Shown: positions 14,924 through 17,089 of the stretch, piece after piece | How positions within the stretch are numbered: the first letter of the stretch is position 1 | How the letters are laid out: each line of letters begins with the position of its first letter | Assembly: GCA_036518955.1 (NCBI GenBank) | Contig: DATDMG010000513.1 | Span: 1-17,089, forward strand | Source of the DNA: DATDMG01 sp036518955 | GTDB lineage: Bacteria; Actinomycetota; Actinomycetes; Actinomycetales; Kineosporiaceae | DNA: 17,089 nucleotides | Direction of reading: 5' to 3' | Made by a program: the position numbers and the translations under genes | Notes under the pieces: generated by a model | Told to the model about the DNA's origin: nothing | The model's database searches: none | Seen by the model: the letters and a program-made list of their open reading frames with translations, nothing else

Positions 14924-15400
14924 GTGATCGTACGTCGTCTCGGTCTCACAGCGACCACGCTGGGCGCCGCCTTCTCACTCATGCTGGGCCTCAGCAGCCC
15001 GGCCAGCGCCGCCACTGTCGTGTACGAGAACTCCAATGCCAACGTGAAGATCTCCGGTGGGGAAGCCGTCGCGCTGAACGCGTGTATCGCCGACGCTCAG
15101 GACGGTGTCATCCAGACCCAGCTCGTCGCCTGCCAGCAGATCGCGGCGGCCGGTAACCTGGTGACGCTCGAGGGCGTTTCCGTCTGGGTCACCTCTATCA
15201 CTACTCCCGCAAGGATACTCTACCACGGCGACCAGGTGGATGTCTCGGTTTCCGGCGGGCTCGCCGCCGCGGTCAACGCGTGCGTTGCGGACGCTCAGGA
15301 CGGTGTCGTCCAGACCCAGATCGTCGCCTGCCACCAGGTCGCGGCGGCCGGCAATCTGGTCAACCTCTCCGGCGTGTGGGTGGAGGTTACTCAGCCCTAG
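14924..15400 (+). CDS. Secreted two-repeat protein with C-x15-C modules (unknown function)
   Basis: 158 aa from a GTG at 14924, chosen because AGGGAG lies 7 bases upstream and because the product then starts with a classic signal peptide: VIVRRLGLTATTLGAAF, a hydrophobic core, and the cleavage site ASA before ATVVYE (about residue 29). The mature protein of about 130 aa is two homologous repeats. Each contains SGGxAxAxNAC(I/V)ADAQDGV, then QTQ, then VAC(H/Q)Q(I/V)AAAGNLV, with two Cys separated by exactly 15 residues, probably one disulfide per module. Beta-strand-like alternation (VKISGG, VDVSVSGG) precedes each core. It ends GVWVEVTQP, with no LPxTG or membrane anchor, so it is released or assembles on the surface. 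I do not recognise the family. It is the paralogue of the larger gene that follows on the same strand, with a terminator-like hairpin between. Confidence 0.8.
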   Translation: MIVRRLGLTATTLGAAFSLMLGLSSPASAATVVYENSNANVKISGGEAVALNACIADAQDGVIQTQLVACQQIAAAGNLVTLEGVSVWVTSITTPARILYHGDQVDVSVSGGLAAAVNACVADAQDGVVQTQIVACHQVAAAGNLVNLSGVWVEVTQP

Positions 15401-15463
15401 CCCGGCTGATTCCAGGGTCACCCGTCGAAGGGCCGTAGGCTCACCCGATCCGGGCTGACCGAA

Positions 15464-15503
15464 CCGGACGGAGGGTGGGGCGCGATGCTCCACCCCCGTC
15501 CGG
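15464..15503 (+). terminator. Strong GC-rich hairpin terminator candidate
   Basis: CCGGACGGAGGGTGG (15464-15478) pairs with CCACCCCCGTCCGG (15490-15503) over about 14 bp with a single bulged base and an 11-nt loop. It lies 63 bp after the stop of the first repeat-protein gene. No U-run follows, as is usual in high-GC actinobacteria. It probably separates transcription of the two paralogues. Confidence 0.6.
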
Positions 15504-15556
15504 CAGAACCGAGTGTGGCCACTCTGTCCGATGTCCTTGCGTCGGGTCGCCGTGTC

Positions 15557-15568
15557 GCGGCATGCCGC
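15557..15568. repeat. Perfect 12-bp palindrome GCGGCATGCCGC
   Basis: This perfect palindrome lies in the roughly 400-bp intergenic region (15401-15807) between the two repeat-protein genes. It could be an operator or chance in GC-rich DNA. The rest of the region holds the hairpin at 15464-15503 and an imperfect direct repeat of GTCCTACAA around 15644-15675, but no gene I can support. Confidence 0.35.
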
Positions 15569-15807
15569 AGGTCACCGCCCTGCGGGGGAGCCCCGATTCA
15601 GGGACATGGGGTACGCGTCTGACCTGCCCAATGTCGAACAACCGTCCTACAAGGAACAATTGTCCTACAACGAACCGGTGGCGCGGATCCACGCGCGGGT
15701 GGCGGGGTGCTTCGGCGGGGGTGTTCCGGCCGGCGCACCCGCAGCCCCAGAGTGATGCGCGATGTCGTTACTGTCGTTTATGCAGATGGGATGGGAGTGT
15801 GTCCGTG

Positions 15808-16749
15808 ATGAGCAGGGCTGCGGGGAGGGGCAGGAATGGTGTACGGAGTCTTGACGGCAAGGAGGTCTTCCTGCGTATCCCCATCGGACGCTGCACCACT
15901 TTGACGCTGGCGCCCGTTCTCGTGTTCCTGATCTGCAGCTTAGGAACCGGGTTGCCAGCCTATGCGGATTCGTCCTCGTCCCGGACCTCGTCCGCCGATG
16001 GTCAAGCGGTCTCCGTCTTTCGGGACCGCAATGTTTCCATCACGGTCAGCGGCGGGGTGGCGACGGCGATCAACGAGTGCGTGAACGATGCCTCCGACGG
16101 CGTGATTCAGAACCAGCGGACCGCCTGTCAGCAGGCCGCTTCCGCGGGGAACGTCGTCGACGGAGCTATCACGGTCTACCAGAGCAAGAATGTTGCCATC
16201 ACGGTTAGCGGCGGGGTGGCGACGGCGATCAACGAGTGTGTGAACGATGCCTCCGACGGCGTGGTTCAGAACCAGCGGACCGCCTGCGAACAGGCCGCTT
16301 CCGCAGGAAATGTCGTCGCCGTGAGCAGCATTACGATCTCCACGGCCAAGAACATCGCGATCGACATCACCGGCGGTACTGCAGTGGTGATCAACGAATG
16401 TGTGAACAATGCCTCCGGCGGAGCCACCCAGAACCAACAGAACACCTGCGTGCAGGTCGGCAGCTCCGGGAACATCGTCGATGTCGGCAGTGTCTACATC
16501 CTCACGAGCAAGAACATCACCATCAACATCACCGGCGGGGTGGCTATGGCCCTGTTCACGTGCCTGAGCAGCGCCTCCGGTGGGGGCGTCGTAACCCAGA
16601 AGGAAGCCTGCACCCAAGTTGCCCAAACGGGTAATTCCACCAGTGTGGGAAGAATCCTCATTCGCGACAGCAAGAACGTCATCGTCACCGTCGACGGCAA
16701 GGTCGTGACCACCATCCGAAACGGGGTCATCGAAGTTGATCGGGGTTGA
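15808..16749 (+). CDS. Secreted multi-repeat protein with C-x15-C modules (unknown function)
   Basis: 313 aa from an ATG at 15808, with GGGAG about 10 bases upstream; in-frame GTG codons at 15805 and 15799 are alternatives. A long basic N-region is followed by a hydrophobic stretch (TLTLAPVLVFLICSLGTG) and the cleavage site AYA before DSSSS, so the protein is exported. After a Ser-rich linker come four tandem modules of 53-54 aa. Each has a strand-rich start (SKNVAITVSGG), then ATAINECVNDASDGV, QNQ, TAC, and Q-x-ASAGN. Their two Cys are always 15 residues apart. A fifth unit (from about 16660) has lost both cysteines and ends NGVIEVDRG. No wall anchor is visible. The modules are homologous to those of the upstream 158-aa protein. 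Function unknown; a beta-rich, disulfide-stabilised surface or matrix protein is a reasonable inference. Confidence 0.8.
   Translation: MSRAAGRGRNGVRSLDGKEVFLRIPIGRCTTLTLAPVLVFLICSLGTGLPAYADSSSSRTSSADGQAVSVFRDRNVSITVSGGVATAINECVNDASDGVIQNQRTACQQAASAGNVVDGAITVYQSKNVAITVSGGVATAINECVNDASDGVVQNQRTACEQAASAGNVVAVSSITISTAKNIAIDITGGTAVVINECVNNASGGATQNQQNTCVQVGSSGNIVDVGSVYILTSKNITINITGGVAMALFTCLSSASGGGVVTQKEACTQVAQTGNSTSVGRILIRDSKNVIVTVDGKVVTTIRNGVIEVDRG
16021..16330 (+). repeat. Near-identical tandem DNA repeat (159 bp) encoding modules 1 and 2
   Basis: The core beginning GGCGGGGTGGCGACGGCGAT occurs at 16051 and again at 16210, 159 bp apart, with only scattered mostly silent differences for more than 100 bp. 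The equivalent sites in modules 3, 4 and 5 (about 16372, 16534, 16693) keep the 162, 162 and 159-bp spacing but have diverged. This indicates recent duplication or gene conversion of the first two units. Confidence 0.85.
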
Positions 16750-16881
16750 AGCAGCCGCGGGTTCGCCGGGTGGTTGCGCAGCGCGTTCGCACTCGTTGGT
16801 CTTCTTCAGCGCCCCGTACAGGATAGGCCGCGCGGCGAGGTGGTTCCGTTGTGGAACTCCTTTTCCGCGCGGCCCTCCTCC

Positions 16882-16915
16882 GAACCACGCGGACCCGTTT
16901 CCGAGTACGTGGCTC
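16882..16915 (-). ncRNA. Group II intron domain V
   Basis: 34 nt, the standard length. GAGCCACG at the 5' side pairs with CGTGGTTC at the 3' side (one G-U). The upper stem CTCG-GAAA-CGGG is capped by a GNRA tetraloop, and the internal bulge is at the usual place. The AGC catalytic triad sits in GAGCC. It begins 10 bases after the maturase stop codon, as is normal when the ORF is in domain IV. Confidence 0.88.
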
Positions 16916-16924
16916 TCCGATGAC

Positions 16925-17089
16925 CTATGCCGCGGTGGTGACGGGATTGGCGTGGACGGCGTCGTGGCAGGCGACGCACACCACCAGGGTCTTGCGTCGT
17001 TTGGATGCCATGAAGGACGCCCATGCCGGTTGTGCCGGCCCGGCTTGCCCGAGGCTGGCCAGCTTGCGGACTTGGTGGACAACCACCTT
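16925..17089 (-). CDS. Group II intron reverse transcriptase/maturase, C-terminal HNH end (partial)
   Basis: The frame enters from the right edge and reads KVVVHQVRKLASLGQAGP, then AWASFMASKRRKTLVVCVAC, then HDAVHANPVTTAA and a TAG at 16927-16925. The VHxVRKL...KRRKTLVVCxxCHxxIH arrangement is the HNH/En domain end of intron-encoded maturases. The first His (VVHQ), the CVAC cysteines and the HDAVH histidines are the HNH metal and catalytic ligands. One change is seen: the first His is followed by Gln (VHQV) where HHV is common. About 54 residues are in view. This domain nicks the target DNA during retrohoming, with reverse transcription by the part beyond the window. Confidence 0.82.
   Translation of the reverse strand, partial: KVVVHQVRKLASLGQAGPAQPAWASFMASKRRKTLVVCVACHDAVHANPVTTAA

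Larger units (their letters stand above)
16816..17089 (-). mobile_element. Group II intron, 3' portion (5' part beyond right edge)
   Basis: Reading the minus strand: the C-terminus of a maturase gene, then a 34-nt domain V (16915-16882), then a domain VI hairpin. Domain VI has perfect 10-bp arms GGCCGCGCGG (16874-16865) and CCGCGCGGCC (16835-16826). At its base GGAG pairs with T-[A]-TCC, leaving a bulged A at 16824, the expected lariat branch point. Eight bases later the sequence reads AC (16817-16816), the canonical AY intron end, so the 3' splice boundary is placed at 16816. The 5' end (GUGYG) and most of the ribozyme lie outside. Confidence 0.82.

Noticed and set aside
15644..15680. Imperfect direct repeat GTCCTACAA...GAAC upstream of the second repeat gene
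   Set aside because: Only two short copies; not a CRISPR or iteron array, and no regulatory role can be argued from it.
16755..16778. Possible hairpin GCAGCC/GGTTGC after the second repeat gene
   Set aside because: Short stem with a wobble pair and a poor interior; too weak to call a terminator.
15940..17082. Minus-strand open frame of 380 codons across the repeat gene and intron
   Set aside because: It is the antisense shadow of the repeat modules and out of frame with the maturase tail, whose real frame ends at 16925.

Overview
The window is high-GC DNA with the coding style of an Actinomycetota genome: strong GC bias at third codon positions, GTG as well as ATG starts, and GTGA-type stop/start overlaps. 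A Pseudonocardiales-like or related soil actinomycete would fit, but nothing here fixes the genus. No rRNA, tRNA or CRISPR array was seen. The density of broken genes from about 8.0 to 13.8 kb and a group II intron at the right edge suggest an accessory or rearranged part of the genome.

Left part (1-8001), mostly intact genes. It holds the 3' part of a secreted GH5 cellulase-type hydrolase with a ricin-type lectin tail, a convergent dienelactone hydrolase, and a large membrane-bound GGDEF-EAL protein in which the c-di-GMP synthesis site, inhibitory site and degradation site all look intact. Divergent from that is a PAP2 membrane phosphatase. After about 760 bp without a gene comes an exported trypsin-like serine protease with an unassigned six-cysteine C-terminal region.

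Middle part (8002-13740), a mix of intact genes and debris. Intact: an MTHFR-like TIM-barrel enzyme; an SPFH membrane protein overlapping a ribbon-helix-helix protein, with a TGATATCA palindrome at the promoter; an NAD(P)H/FMN-type flavodoxin-fold oxidoreductase; and a 224-aa conserved protein of unknown function. Debris: the N-terminus of an iron-type alcohol dehydrogenase, the C-terminus of a GMC oxidoreductase (one-base frameshift), the C-terminus of a GH63-like glucosidase, a frameshifted SDR piece and a frameshifted TetR piece. The fragments abut head to head, as expected after deletions or inversions.

Right part (13740-17089). A gene-poor, visibly structured stretch of about 1.2 kb leads into two exported proteins built from the same unrecognised repeat of about 54 aa. 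Each full repeat carries two cysteines spaced exactly C-x15-C, with a core like SGGxAxAxNxC...DGVxQxQxxAC...AGN. The first protein has two repeats and the second has four plus a degenerate fifth. A strong hairpin terminator candidate lies between them. Sixty-seven bases past the second gene, on the minus strand, is the 3' end of a group II intron: the maturase HNH tail, a 34-nt domain V and a domain VI with a bulged A and a terminal AC. The two repeat proteins and their structured upstream region are the best candidates for something undescribed.
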